This document shows, one piece after another, positions 49,661 through 57,227 of a stretch of DNA of 64,000 nt. Within the stretch, counting starts at the first letter, position 1, and each line of letters begins with the position of its first letter. A program made the translations under genes and the position numbers. Source of the DNA: Streptomyces sp. F001 (GTDB lineage Bacteria > Actinomycetota > Actinomycetes > Streptomycetales > Streptomycetaceae); assembly GCF_004187715.1 (NCBI RefSeq), contig NZ_QZWF01000002.1:930001-994000 (forward strand). Direction: 5' to 3'. Under the pieces are notes generated by a model. That model was given only the letters and a program-made list of their open reading frames with translations, had not been told where the DNA came from and did not search any database.

Positions 49661-50844
49661 GTGATCGGCTTGCCCGCCTTGCCCGTTGCCCCTGCCCGCC
49701 CGATAACCCTGACCGCCTCCGAGCGCAAGCGGCTCAAGACGATGGCCTACGGCCACAAGACCGAGCACCGGCTCCGTCAGCGCGCCCAGGTCGTCCTGCA
49801 CGCGGCCCGGGGCCGCCCCAACGCCCGCATCGCCCGCGAGATGGGGCTGCACCTGGACACCGTCCGCACCTGGCGCGGCCGATTCGCCGAGCACCGGCTG
49901 CCCGCCCTGTCCGACCGCAAGCGCTCCGGGCGTCCCGCCTCCTTCACACCGCTGCAGACCGCCCAGGTCAAGGCCCTGGCCTGCCAACTGCCCGCCGAGA
50001 GCGGCACACCGCTCTCGCGCTGGTCGGCCCCGGAGCTGGCCCGCGAGGTCGTCGGCCGCGCCATCGCCGGCGCGATCTCCGCCTCCACCGTGCGGCGCTG
50101 GCTCAAGCAGGACGCGCTCAAGCCCTGGCAGTACCAGTCCTGGATCTTCATCACCGACCCTGCCTTCCGGTCCAGGGCCGAGCGCGTGCTCGACCTCTAT
50201 GCCCGCATCTGGAACGGCGAAGCGCTTTGCGCGGACGAGTACGTGATCAGCGCGGATGAGAAGACCTCCATCCAGGCCCGCTGCCGCTGCCACCCCGCCC
50301 TGGCCCCGGGCAGGCCAGGGCGATGCGGGTGAACCACACCTACGGCCGCGGTGGCGCCCTGGCCTACCTGGCCGCCTACGACGTCCACCACGCGAAGACT
50401 TTCGGCCGCTGCGAGCCGAGAACCGGCATCGCCCCGTTCATGGCCCTGGTCGACCAGGTCATGACCCAAGAGCCCTACGCCAGCGCGAAACGTGTGTTCT
50501 GGGTCGTGGACAACGGCTCCTCCCACCGCGGCAAGAAGGCCGCCGACCGGCTGACCGCCGCCTACCCGAACACGGTCCTCGTCCACACCCCGGTCCACGC
50601 CTCCTGGTTAAACCAGGTGGAGATCTACTTCTCCGTTGTGCAGCGCAAGGTCGTGACACCCAACGACTTCACCGACCTCAACGAGGTCGCGGACCGGCTC
50701 CGAGCCTTCGAAGACCGCTACAACGCCACGGCACAGCCGTTCCAGTGGAGATTCACCACCTCCGACCTGGACGATCTCCTGGCCAGGCTCGACCGGCACA
50801 CCGCCGATCACCCAGAAGAATCCTCCGCCGCCCCGGCAACATGA
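49661..50844 (+). pseudogene. IS630-family transposase, one frameshift
   Basis: The first frame supplies the helix-turn-helix region (ITLTASERKRLKTMAYGHKT, PNARIAREMGLHLDTVRTWR) and the first catalytic Asp in EYVISADEKTSIQAR. Near 50308 the frame is lost; family sequence (LAPGQARAMRVNHTYGRGG) needs one extra C there. The second frame continues with RVFWVVDNGSSHRGKKAADR and the Glu in ASWLNQVEIYFSVVQRK. The GTG at 49661 is the likely start. A single deleted base has probably inactivated it, unless frameshifting is used. Confidence 0.82.
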
Positions 50845-50879
50845 TCAACCCCCGAAGGACTTACGACGCAGACCACTTA

Positions 50880-51314
50880 GTGCGGTTTCCGCCCCGCTCC
50901 CCGTCCGGCTGGACCATGGCCGTGTTCGGCGCCCTCGCCGCAGCCCTGGACGTCGTGGGGCTGACTGCGCCGGACGTCCTCCTCACCGCCATGGGCTTTA
51001 CGGCCCAGAGGGGGTCCCGGCGCACGGAGGGAGACCACACCCTGGTCTTCGTGACCGCCTCCTCCATGGCGGCGGTCAACATGGGCGTGTACTACGTGCT
51101 GGCCGCTCTCTCGGACTGGAAGGCGTTCTTCCGCTGGACCGTCCCCTTCCGGCTGCTGACGTGCACGGTCTTCACGCTCGCGGTGATCGGCGGACGCGCC
51201 CCTTCAGGCTTCCTTGGCGTCGGCCTGTGGGAGGGACTCGGCGCGCTGCTCACCGGCGCGGCTCTCCGCTACGAGGCACAGCGCACCCCCGCTGCCGACG
51301 GGGCCGACGCCTGA
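50880..51314 (+). CDS. Small integral membrane protein, promoter side interrupted by IS630
   Basis: The 144-residue protein starts at GTG 50880 and has about four hydrophobic segments: AVFGALAAALDVVGLTAPDV, VFVTASSMAAVNMGVYYVLA, LLTCTVFTLAVIGGRAPSG and VGLWEGLGALLTGAALRY. No family was recognised. Its own ribosome-binding site lies 1.7 kb upstream, on the far side of the IS630 element. An in-frame ATG in the right inverted repeat (50841) could add 13 residues (MINPRRTYDADHL), so weak expression from the element is possible. Confidence 0.72.
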   Translation: MRFPPRSPSGWTMAVFGALAAALDVVGLTAPDVLLTAMGFTAQRGSRRTEGDHTLVFVTASSMAAVNMGVYYVLAALSDWKAFFRWTVPFRLLTCTVFTLAVIGGRAPSGFLGVGLWEGLGALLTGAALRYEAQRTPAADGADA

Positions 51315-51374
51315 AGCCCGCGCGAGCGAGCAGCACGGCGCCGGCCTCGTAGGGTGCTGCCGGATGCGTGGACG

Positions 51375-51513
51375 CTAGGCGCCCTTGGGCGCCGCCTGCT
51401 GCACCACGTCGAAGGACCACAGGGTGGACCCGCTGGCCGCCGGCCGCGCTCGCCGCCCTCCCCGCCACCGCCCTGATGGGCTGCCTTCATCGGACCCTCC
51501 ATCCACCTTGCTT
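51375..51513 (-). pseudogene. Antibiotic-biosynthesis-monooxygenase protein, C-terminal fragment
   Basis: The minus strand reads RWMEGPMKAAHQGGG, then after one frame change ASGSTLWSFDVVQQAAPKGA and a stop. This is the missing C-terminus of the monooxygenase whose N-terminus is at 54855-55052, for the same strand and in the right order. The 3.3 kb between the halves is mobile-element DNA. Confidence 0.8.
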
Positions 51514-51525
51514 TCGGGCAGGGTG

Positions 51526-53326
51526 CCCGGTCCTTCAGGACTTTGTTGGCGGATTCGGTTGATCAGGCGGCCAGTTCCAGCCCGAGGCGGGCGAATCGGC
51601 TGATGTGGGTGGTGCCGATGGGGGTGCCGGTCCACCAGGTGTTCAGGCGGTGGAGGTTGAGTCCGGCGGCGGTCAGGACGTGGCCGAGGTGGGTCTTGCG
51701 TAATCCACGGTAGGGCGTGGTGCGTGTCCGGGTCACCCGGACGGCCTGGGAGATGGTGCCTTCGACCCCGGCTAGTGTGCCGTAGGCGGCCTGCCACTCG
51801 TCGGTCTGCTGCTCGCATCGGCGCTGGTCGAGGGCTTCCTGCTGGGGCTGGGTGAGCAGGGTCAGGCTGCGGCCCCACTTGCTCTTGGCGCTGGTGCACG
51901 CTGCGCGCACCGGGCAGGCGTCGCAGTCGGTCTTGGCGAAGTGGACCCGGATGATCTCGGTGCCGGTGGGTTTGCGCTGCTCGGACCAGCTGACACTGCG
52001 CTGCCCTCGAGGGCAGATGACGGTGCGGGCCGGCCAGTCGACAGTGAAGGCGTCCTGTCCCAGGCCGTCCCCGGCCCGGCCCTGGGCGGTGGTGTCGGCG
52101 AAGACCGGCCCCATCAGCTCGATGTCCTGCCCGGCCGCGGTCACCAGCAGTGCGGCGGAGGTGTAGCCGGAGTCGACCAGATGGACTGCGGGCAGCAGGC
52201 CGCGTGCGGCCAGAGCACGGTGGACGGGCTCGGTGATCTCCACGTCGGGAACAGTGGCGTCGGTGGTGGCCACGTTCGTGATCAGGTGCGGAGCATCCGA
52301 CTCGCAGGTCTCGGTGAAGTGGACCTTGTAGCCGTCCCAGCCCGCGCCGCGCTTGACGCTGTAGCGGGTGTCGGCGTCGTAGGGGCTGGACAGCCTCAGC
52401 CTGCCCGGCGGGAGGTCCTTGCCCTCCCGCCAGCGCACCCCCTTGTCGTCGCGGTGGTACTGCTGCACCCACGCGGCCCGCAGGACCTGCACCGCCTCCA
52501 TGTGACGCAGCCAGCCGGGCGCGTCGGGCGCATAGGCAGCTTCCAGCAGCGCGAATCCGTCCTGTCCCACGCTCAGCGCCCACTGCTGCCGCGCATCGGC
52601 CCCTTTGGGGAAGCGGAAGGAGTCGATGCGCTTGCCGTAGCGCTCGAACCACTCCGGGACGGCGATCTGCCGCAACCAGCCGGGCGCCGCGGCCGCCAGC
52701 GTCTCCAGCGCGGCGCGCAGGGTCTCGCCCACGAACTCCATCCGGTTCAGGGTCCGCACCTGGGCCAGCACATGCGTGGAGTCGGTGCGCTGGCGGCCTC
52801 CCGCCCGCAGTAGCCCTAACTCACCCACCCGTTCCAGCAGCCGGTTAAGGACCAGCTCCTCCAGCCCGTGCGAGATCAGCCGGTCCCGGAACTCGCTGAG
52901 CACCGAGAAATCGAACCCGGGATCGTCCAGCTCCAGGCCGAGCGCGTACTTGACGTCGATCCGCCCACGCACCGCATCCGCGGCCTGCCGGTCCGTCAGC
53001 CCTTCCGCAAACTGCAGCACGCTGACCATCGCCAGTTGCCCCGGCGACCATGCCGGGCCGCCCCGGCACGGAAACGCCGAAGCGAACTGTTCGTCTTCAA
53101 ACAGCGGACCGAGCTCGTCCCGGATCCGCATTGCCAGGCAACCCTTGCGGAACGCGGCCCGCGCCACCCGCGCGGTGGCCTCCGGGACGGACGGTGCGGG
53201 CACAGGGCGCAGCGACATCGCAGCCCTCCCTTGCCTCCCCGCGAGATGAGACCGAACCCTGCCAGACTGCCCGACCAAACAAGATCGCCAAGGGCGAATC
53301 CGCCAACAAAGTCCTTCAGGGCCGGG
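51526..53326 (-). mobile_element. IS1182-family insertion sequence
   Basis: Imperfect terminal inverted repeats of about 32 bases bound the 1.8-kb element: left CCCGGTCCTTCAGGACTTTG (51526 on) and right, on the other strand, CCCGGCCCTGAAGGACTTTG, both followed by TTGGCGGATTCG. No target duplication is seen; the left neighbour is the monooxygenase fragment and the right neighbour the tnpB unit, so a rearrangement or deletion followed insertion. Confidence 0.85.
51563..53218 (-). CDS. IS1182-family DDE transposase
   Basis: This intact 551-residue transposase starts MSLRPVPAPSVPEATARVAR. It has the DUF772-type N-terminal domain (LQFAEGLTDRQAADAVRGRI, LEDDPGFD-like LELDDPGFDFSVLSEFRDRL), catalytic residues in GRQRTDSTHVLAQVRTL and LPAVHLVDSGYTSAALLV, and a C-terminal zinc-type motif CDACPVRAACTSAKS. 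GVEGTISQAVRVTRTRTTPY carries the third acidic residue. The frame is open, and the element could be active. Confidence 0.9.
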   Translation of the reverse strand: MSLRPVPAPSVPEATARVARAAFRKGCLAMRIRDELGPLFEDEQFASAFPCRGGPAWSPGQLAMVSVLQFAEGLTDRQAADAVRGRIDVKYALGLELDDPGFDFSVLSEFRDRLISHGLEELVLNRLLERVGELGLLRAGGRQRTDSTHVLAQVRTLNRMEFVGETLRAALETLAAAAPGWLRQIAVPEWFERYGKRIDSFRFPKGADARQQWALSVGQDGFALLEAAYAPDAPGWLRHMEAVQVLRAAWVQQYHRDDKGVRWREGKDLPPGRLRLSSPYDADTRYSVKRGAGWDGYKVHFTETCESDAPHLITNVATTDATVPDVEITEPVHRALAARGLLPAVHLVDSGYTSAALLVTAAGQDIELMGPVFADTTAQGRAGDGLGQDAFTVDWPARTVICPRGQRSVSWSEQRKPTGTEIIRVHFAKTDCDACPVRAACTSAKSKWGRSLTLLTQPQQEALDQRRCEQQTDEWQAAYGTLAGVEGTISQAVRVTRTRTTPYRGLRKTHLGHVLTAAGLNLHRLNTWWTGTPIGTTHISRFARLGLELAA

Positions 53327-53525
53327 ATGAATGCCCGCTCCCGCGTAGCGGGGCAGGGGAAGCAGAATCGCCGCCAGGGCGATTCTGCGTTCCGGAAGGT
53401 ACGGCGCTGAGGGCGACCTCAAGCAGGTGCAGAATCTCGGCGTTGAGGGACCGCCGGTCGGTGACCGCCTGGTCGGTCAGTTGTTGGTGGAGGTCTTCGG
53501 GGATACGGAGCGTGGACTTGATCAT
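53316..53525 (-). CDS. Ribbon-helix-helix (Arc/MetJ-type) protein divergent from tnpB
   Basis: This is a 69-residue protein. The start is a typical RHH DNA-binding domain: MIKSTLRIPEDLHQQLTDQA, then RRSLNAEILHLLEVAL. The last 8-10 residues come from the IS1182 inverted repeat, so the original C-terminus was probably cut by that insertion. Its ATG is only 17 bases from the tnpB ATG on the other strand, and both start codons lie in one palindrome (53523-53545). It is likely to bind there and repress itself and tnpB. An 11-bp perfect hairpin (53362-53388) lies inside its 3' half. Confidence 0.75.
   Translation of the reverse strand: MIKSTLRIPEDLHQQLTDQAVTDRRSLNAEILHLLEVALSAVPSGTQNRPGGDSASPAPLRGSGHSSRP
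53362..53388. repeat. Perfect 11-bp hairpin at the left side of the tnpB unit
   Basis: GCAGAATCGCC and GGCGATTCTGC flank the 5-base loop GCCAG. It lies in the 3' half of the RHH frame. IS605-type ends carry hairpins recognised by TnpA, so this may be an end structure; a terminator for the RHH transcript is the alternative. Confidence 0.6.
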
Positions 53526-53545
53526 GCCGCTACTGTGGCGGCATG
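53523..53545. promoter_or_regulatory. Palindrome containing both the RHH and tnpB start codons
   Basis: CATGCCGC (53523-53530) and GCGGCATG (53538-53545) form an inverted repeat around TACTGTG. The CAT at left is the RHH start on the minus strand and the ATG at right is the tnpB start. With so little room, both mRNAs are probably leaderless or have very short leaders. The site is the natural operator for the RHH protein. Confidence 0.55.
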
Positions 53546-54841
53546 GCAAAGTTCCGTATGTACCCGACGCGTGCGCAGGAAGAGCAGATGCTCTTGCACT
53601 GCGCGCACGCACGGTATGTGTGGAACCTCGCCGTCGAGCAGCACTCGCACTGGCGCAGGTGGCGCAAGTCCGCACCTGCTTTCGCCGAGCAGTGCCGCCA
53701 GCTCACCGAGGCCCGGCGTGACAACGAATGGCTGCGTGCTGGCAACGCGGATGTGCAGCAGCAGGCCCTGAAGGACTTCACCAAGGCCAAGAACGCCAAG
53801 TTCACCTCCGACTTCGGTGAGCCGACCTGGCGCAAGAAGTACGTGCACGAAGGCTTCCGGGTCATCGGTACCGATCGGCTGCCGGAGTTCGAGTCGGACG
53901 GGTCGCCGAGGCAGAACGCCAAGGGCAAGCAGGTCATGGGCCGCTCGGTGGTAGTACAAAAACTCAACCGGCGCTGGGCTCAGGTGAAGGTGCCTGGTTG
54001 CAGCTGGGTCCGGTTCCGACTCAGCCGCAAGGGCAACGGTTCCGGGCTGCCGCAGGCGAAGACATTCCGGGTCACCTTCCGTAACGATCAGTGGCATGTC
54101 GCGTTTGCGGTCATCCCCGAACCGATCGACGCACCCGGCACGGGCGAGGTCATCGGCATTGACCGGGGCGTGAAGATCACCGCAGCGCTCTCGGACGGGC
54201 GGAAGCTGAACTGCCCGCAGCTCACCGTCAAGGAACGGGCGCAGATCCGCAAGCACCAGCGCCGCGCAGCCCGCGCGCCCAAGAACAGTCCGGAGAAGAC
54301 CGCCGGGTATGCGAAGGTCGCCAAGCTCAAGGCACGTGAGGCAAACCGGCGCAAGGACTGGTGCGACAAGACCTCAACGATGCTCGCCCGCACCTATGAC
54401 TTGGTACGGTTCGAGAAGCTGAACATCAAGAACATGACCCGCTCGGCCAAGGGCACCGTGCAGGAGCCGGGTAAACGAGTCGCCCAGAAGCGGGCTCTCA
54501 ACCGGGCTGTCCTCGCCCAGGGCTGGGGCCTGCTACGGCAGCGCACCGAGCACAAGGCTCCCGGCCGGGTCGAGGACGTACCCGCCCCGTACACCTCCCT
54601 GCGATGCAGCGCCTGCGGATGGATCGACAAGAACTCGCGCAAGAGCCAAGCCGAGTTCCGGTGCACCGAGTGCGGCTTCACCTGCAACGCAGATGAGAAC
54701 GCAGCAACCAACGTCGCGGTAGGACAGAGCGGGATTCCCCGCCCCCGGCGCTCAGCCGGTACCGGAGGGGTGACAACGGCCACCGGCCGTTCGAGCGCCC
54801 GTGAACCTCAGCCCACCTGGGTTGGAATCCCCCTCTTTTGA
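53543..54841 (+). CDS. tnpB: TnpB RNA-guided endonuclease (IS200/IS605 family)
   Basis: This 432-residue TnpB is intact. It begins MAKFRMYPTRAQEEQMLLHC with the N-terminal helix-turn-helix. The RuvC-like active site is complete: D207 in VIGIDRGVKITAAL, E291 in LVRFEKLNIKNM and D384 in CNADENAATNVA. A C4 zinc ribbon sits between (LRCSACGWIDKNSR, RCTECGFTCNADEN). TnpB proteins are guide-RNA nucleases that cut DNA beside a short motif and favour element retention. The guide RNA usually comes from the 3' end of tnpB and the flank. The stop codon TGA is in the loop of the end hairpin. Confidence 0.93.
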   Translation: MAKFRMYPTRAQEEQMLLHCAHARYVWNLAVEQHSHWRRWRKSAPAFAEQCRQLTEARRDNEWLRAGNADVQQQALKDFTKAKNAKFTSDFGEPTWRKKYVHEGFRVIGTDRLPEFESDGSPRQNAKGKQVMGRSVVVQKLNRRWAQVKVPGCSWVRFRLSRKGNGSGLPQAKTFRVTFRNDQWHVAFAVIPEPIDAPGTGEVIGIDRGVKITAALSDGRKLNCPQLTVKERAQIRKHQRRAARAPKNSPEKTAGYAKVAKLKAREANRRKDWCDKTSTMLARTYDLVRFEKLNIKNMTRSAKGTVQEPGKRVAQKRALNRAVLAQGWGLLRQRTEHKAPGRVEDVPAPYTSLRCSACGWIDKNSRKSQAEFRCTECGFTCNADENAATNVAVGQSGIPRPRRSAGTGGVTTATGRSSAREPQPTWVGIPLF

Positions 54842-54857
54842 GAGGGGGAGGATGTCA
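54829..54857 (+). ncRNA. Element 3' end hairpin, likely guide-RNA (reRNA/omegaRNA) 3' part
   Basis: CCCCCTCT and AGAGGGGG (54829-54836, 54841-54848) form a hairpin at the tnpB stop, followed by the conserved AGGATG. In IS605-family elements the guide RNA scaffold covers the 3' part of tnpB through such an end, and the guide is the next 16-20 bases of flanking DNA, here starting TCAAGTATGGAAGGACTC or close to it. The transcript extends left into tnpB; only the clear structure is marked. The identical arrangement at 24147-24166 supports the boundary. Confidence 0.5.
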
Positions 54858-55052
54858 AGTATGGAAGGACTCCTCGTCGCGCCAGCGCGTGTAGACGAGG
54901 TAGTTGTCGGTGCCCTCGACGGGCCGCAGGAGTTCGAACCACTCGAACCCGTCAGAGCTCTCCACGGCGTGCGCACGGGAGGCGAAGCGCTTCTCCAGCG
55001 TCTCGCGCTGCTCGGCGGGGACGGTCAGTACGTTGATCTTGACCACGCTCAT
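54855..55052 (-). pseudogene. Antibiotic-biosynthesis-monooxygenase (ABM/HmoA-like) protein, N-terminal fragment
   Basis: The frame begins MSVVKINVLTVPAEQRETLE and continues FEWFELLRPVEGTDNYLVYT, ending WRDEESFHT where the tnpB element starts. It is a ferredoxin-like ABM domain as in HmoA-type heme-degrading or quinone-forming monooxygenases, normally about 105 residues. The last 40 residues lie 3.3 kb away at 51375-51513. The gene is therefore broken by the insertion. Confidence 0.85.
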
Positions 55053-55137
55053 GCTCCTCATCCTGCCGCACGGCAGCCGGCAGACGGGCGCCGCCCCGCA
55101 CCCGGGGAGTCGTCGGCCGACGATGCGCCGCTCGGGC

Positions 55138-55830
55138 TCACACCTCTTCGGCGAGCAGCTCGCCCAGCGGCTCGCCCGCTCCCCAACGCCGTAACGCGGA
55201 GCCGTCGAGCAGGCAGGTCTTGCCCTCTCGTCGCGCCCATCGCATGTCGCGGGCCGCGAAGGTACCCCGGTGAACGACAAGGCGGAGGCCCTCCTCGTCC
55301 GGCTTCCCGCGGCGCGTGGGGGGATGGGGCGGGTCCTCGTCGGGCAGGGGCTCGGCCACCGGCCGAAAGGCCACGTCCAGGTGACGGCCGTCGGTGTTTC
55401 GCGCGCACACGCGCGGCCGGTCGGGCGCGGGCATCAGCCGCACCCGCCACCCGTCCCGGCGCAGCATCCGCGCCACGGCCAGCGCGAGGTCCTCGGTGTC
55501 GAGTTCGAGAAGCTCGTCCGGCGTGTAGTACCCGAGACGCCGACGAGCACCCGGACGCCGACGGCGCACCCAGAGCGTGACGGCGCAGCCGGTGACCATG
55601 GCACCGGCGAGCGGGACCGCGATCCCCGCGGCACGGTAGCCCCAGGAGAGCAGCGCGACCAGGGAGCACACCGCCGCCACCACGAGCACGAGCGTCGGCA
55701 GTACATCGCGGAACCGGGGCCCGTACAGTCCGCGGGCTCGCAGCAGGCGCACGGTCTGCCGCCGCCGCGCACGACGTGACTCGAAGGTGCCGGACGTCCA
55801 CGACAAGCGCGCCACAGTGTCAGCCCCCAA
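55138..55830 (-). CDS. Membrane protein with Mrr-like restriction-endonuclease domain
   Basis: This is a protein of about 230 residues with two transmembrane helices (LPTLVLVVAAVCSLVALLSW and GIAVPLAGAMVTGCAVTLWV), then a C-terminal domain beginning ELLELDTEDLALAVARMLRR and DGWRVRLMP. Later come LRLVVHRGTFAARDMRWARR and LLDGSALRRWGAGEPLGELL. The pattern is that of Mrr/DUF2034 nuclease-fold domains. The usual catalytic D...QxK could not be matched with confidence, so activity is uncertain. The start may be the TTG at 55830 or the nearby GTG. Confidence 0.7.
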   Translation of the reverse strand: MGADTVARLSWTSGTFESRRARRRQTVRLLRARGLYGPRFRDVLPTLVLVVAAVCSLVALLSWGYRAAGIAVPLAGAMVTGCAVTLWVRRRRPGARRRLGYYTPDELLELDTEDLALAVARMLRRDGWRVRLMPAPDRPRVCARNTDGRHLDVAFRPVAEPLPDEDPPHPPTRRGKPDEEGLRLVVHRGTFAARDMRWARREGKTCLLDGSALRRWGAGEPLGELLAEEV

Positions 55831-56061
55831 GCCATCCCCGATGCCACCGCGATGTGACTACCCAGTGCGCGGCCAAGTGCCGTATCAATGGCGGGAATTC
55901 GGCCATCAGAGCCCGCGCACGGAAGCACGCGGGGGTGCATGCGGGGGTGCCAGCAGCGAGGGTGATGCCCGCGGGTGGCCCGTGCCCTACGCGGCGGGGC
56001 GGAGGCGGAGCGGCCGGCCGGTGTCGGGCCCATGGAGGCGGTCGGGTCGCCCGCCCCTGCG
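55831..56061. other. Intergenic region
   Basis: The 230-base gap between the Mrr-like gene and the LacI gene shows no gene or clear hairpin. It probably holds the promoter of the Mrr-like gene. Confidence 0.5.
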
Positions 56062-57075
56062 TCAGCCCCCGCTGCTCTCCCGCACGATGACCTGATGCCC
56101 GGCCACATGATCCTGCAACGGCCCCCCGTCCGGATCGTCGATCCGCTCCAGCAGCAGGGACACCGCTGCACGCGCGATCTCTTGCTTGTCCGGTGCGACG
56201 GTCGTCAGCGAGGGTACGCTGAAGCGGGAAGCCTCGATGTCGTCGAAGCCGACCACGTCGAGGTCGTCGGGCACCGAACGGCCCAGCTCGTGCAGGGCGC
56301 GCAGGGCGCCCAGCGCCATGTGATCGTTGAGGCACAGCAGCGCGTCCGGGGGAGTGGCCCGCTCCATGAGCGCCGTCGCGGCCCGGGCCCCGTCCTGCCA
56401 GTGATACGCCTCCACCGGCACCACCAGTCCGGCGTCGAAGGGCAGACCGGCCGCCTTGAGCGCCTCGCGGTAGCCGTCGGTGCGCAGTCGGTCGGTGCCC
56501 TGGCGGCCGCGGACGGCGCCGCCGATCACGGCGATGCGGCGCCGCCCCCGGGCGAGCAGGTGTTCGGTGGCGTCCCGGGCCGCCCTGGTGTTGTCGATGC
56601 CGACGTGGTCGGTGCTGCCCTCGACGGAGCGCTCGCCGAGCAGGACCACGGGCAGCCTGCGGTCACGGGTGGCGAGGTCGTGGGGGAGCAGGGCCAGCGG
56701 GCTGAGGATCAGACCGTCGGAGAACTGGGTGTCGAAGCCGCGCAGCGCGGCCAGTTCGCGTTGGCGCACGGCTCCGGTCTGGTGGAGCAGGACGGTGCGG
56801 CCGCGCCGGTCGGCCTCGGCCATGACGTGCTTGGCCAGCTCGGAGAAGTAGGCGACGTCGAGTTCCGGCACGACCAGGGTGATCATGCCGGTCCGGCCCT
56901 GCCGTAGCTGACGGCCCGCGATGTTGACCCGGTAGCCCAGCGCGTCGATCGCCTCGCGCACGGCGGCGCGGGTCTGCTCCGAGACGTGCTCGAAGTCGTT
57001 GATCACGTTGGAGACGGTCTTGGGGGAGACCCCGGCGTACTCCGCCACGTCCTTGAGTCTTGGTCTGGCCGCCAC
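56062..57075 (-). CDS. LacI-family transcriptional repressor of the sugar operon
   Basis: This 337-residue regulator starts VAARPRLKDVAEYAGVSPKT and VSNVINDFEHVSEQTRAAVR, a canonical LacI helix-turn-helix and hinge. The periplasmic-binding-like effector domain follows (ITLVVPELDVAYFSELAKHV, DDLDVVGFDDIEASRFSVPS). The GTG at 57075 has AAGGATGGGG before it. It is divergent from the GH2 gene, and a perfect 16-bp palindrome TTTACATCGATGTAAA lies between. Two more copies lie further along the operon, so it most likely controls all five genes and itself, released by a sugar. Confidence 0.93.
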   Translation of the reverse strand: MAARPRLKDVAEYAGVSPKTVSNVINDFEHVSEQTRAAVREAIDALGYRVNIAGRQLRQGRTGMITLVVPELDVAYFSELAKHVMAEADRRGRTVLLHQTGAVRQRELAALRGFDTQFSDGLILSPLALLPHDLATRDRRLPVVLLGERSVEGSTDHVGIDNTRAARDATEHLLARGRRRIAVIGGAVRGRQGTDRLRTDGYREALKAAGLPFDAGLVVPVEAYHWQDGARAATALMERATPPDALLCLNDHMALGALRALHELGRSVPDDLDVVGFDDIEASRFSVPSLTTVAPDKQEIARAAVSLLLERIDDPDGGPLQDHVAGHQVIVRESSGG

Positions 57076-57157
57076 GCTGTCCCCATCCTTTCGGTCGACG
57101 TGATCGTACCGACCCCGAGAAAGCGGTTTTCCTGCCGGATCAGTCTCTGCACAGGTG

Positions 57158-57173
57158 TTTACATCGATGTAAA
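57158..57173. promoter_or_regulatory. LacI operator TTTACATCGATGTAAA (site 1)
   Basis: This is a perfect 16-bp palindrome with central CG, the hallmark of LacI-family operators. It stands in the divergent promoter of the lacI-type and GH2 genes, 55 bases before the GH2 start. Confidence 0.85.
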
Positions 57174-57227
57174 TCTCATGGTGACATGAGCCTCGCACCG
57201 ACCGGCACTCTCGATGCAAGGAGCACC

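Larger units (their letters stand above)
49168..50876 (+). mobile_element. IS630-family insertion sequence with 32-bp inverted repeats
   Basis: The ends are perfect inverted repeats: left 49168-49199 begins GTGGTCTGCGTCGTAAGTCC and the right end 50845-50876 is its exact complement. TTA flanks both sides (49165-49167, 50877-50879), containing the TA duplication of IS630 elements. The 1,709-base element carries a frameshifted transposase and, on the other strand, a 112-residue passenger gene. It lies between a ribosome-binding site (GCGGAGGA, 49156-49163) and the GTG start of the membrane protein gene at 50880. Confidence 0.9.
53327..54857 (+). mobile_element. IS200/IS605-type (tnpB-only) element
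   Basis: The unit carries tnpB and a divergent RHH gene but no TnpA Y1 transposase. The 3' end is set by comparison with the remnant at 24143: hairpin, then AGGGGGAGGATG, after which the sequences differ. The 5' end is not certain; it may have been lost when IS1182 inserted. A hairpin at 53362-53388 could belong to the left end. The right flank is the monooxygenase gene, interrupted after ESFH. Confidence 0.72.

Noticed and set aside
50300..50320. Programmed frameshift in the IS630 transposase
   Set aside because: The site is not a classic slippery run and the family sequence fits a single lost C; simple damage is more likely, though not proven.
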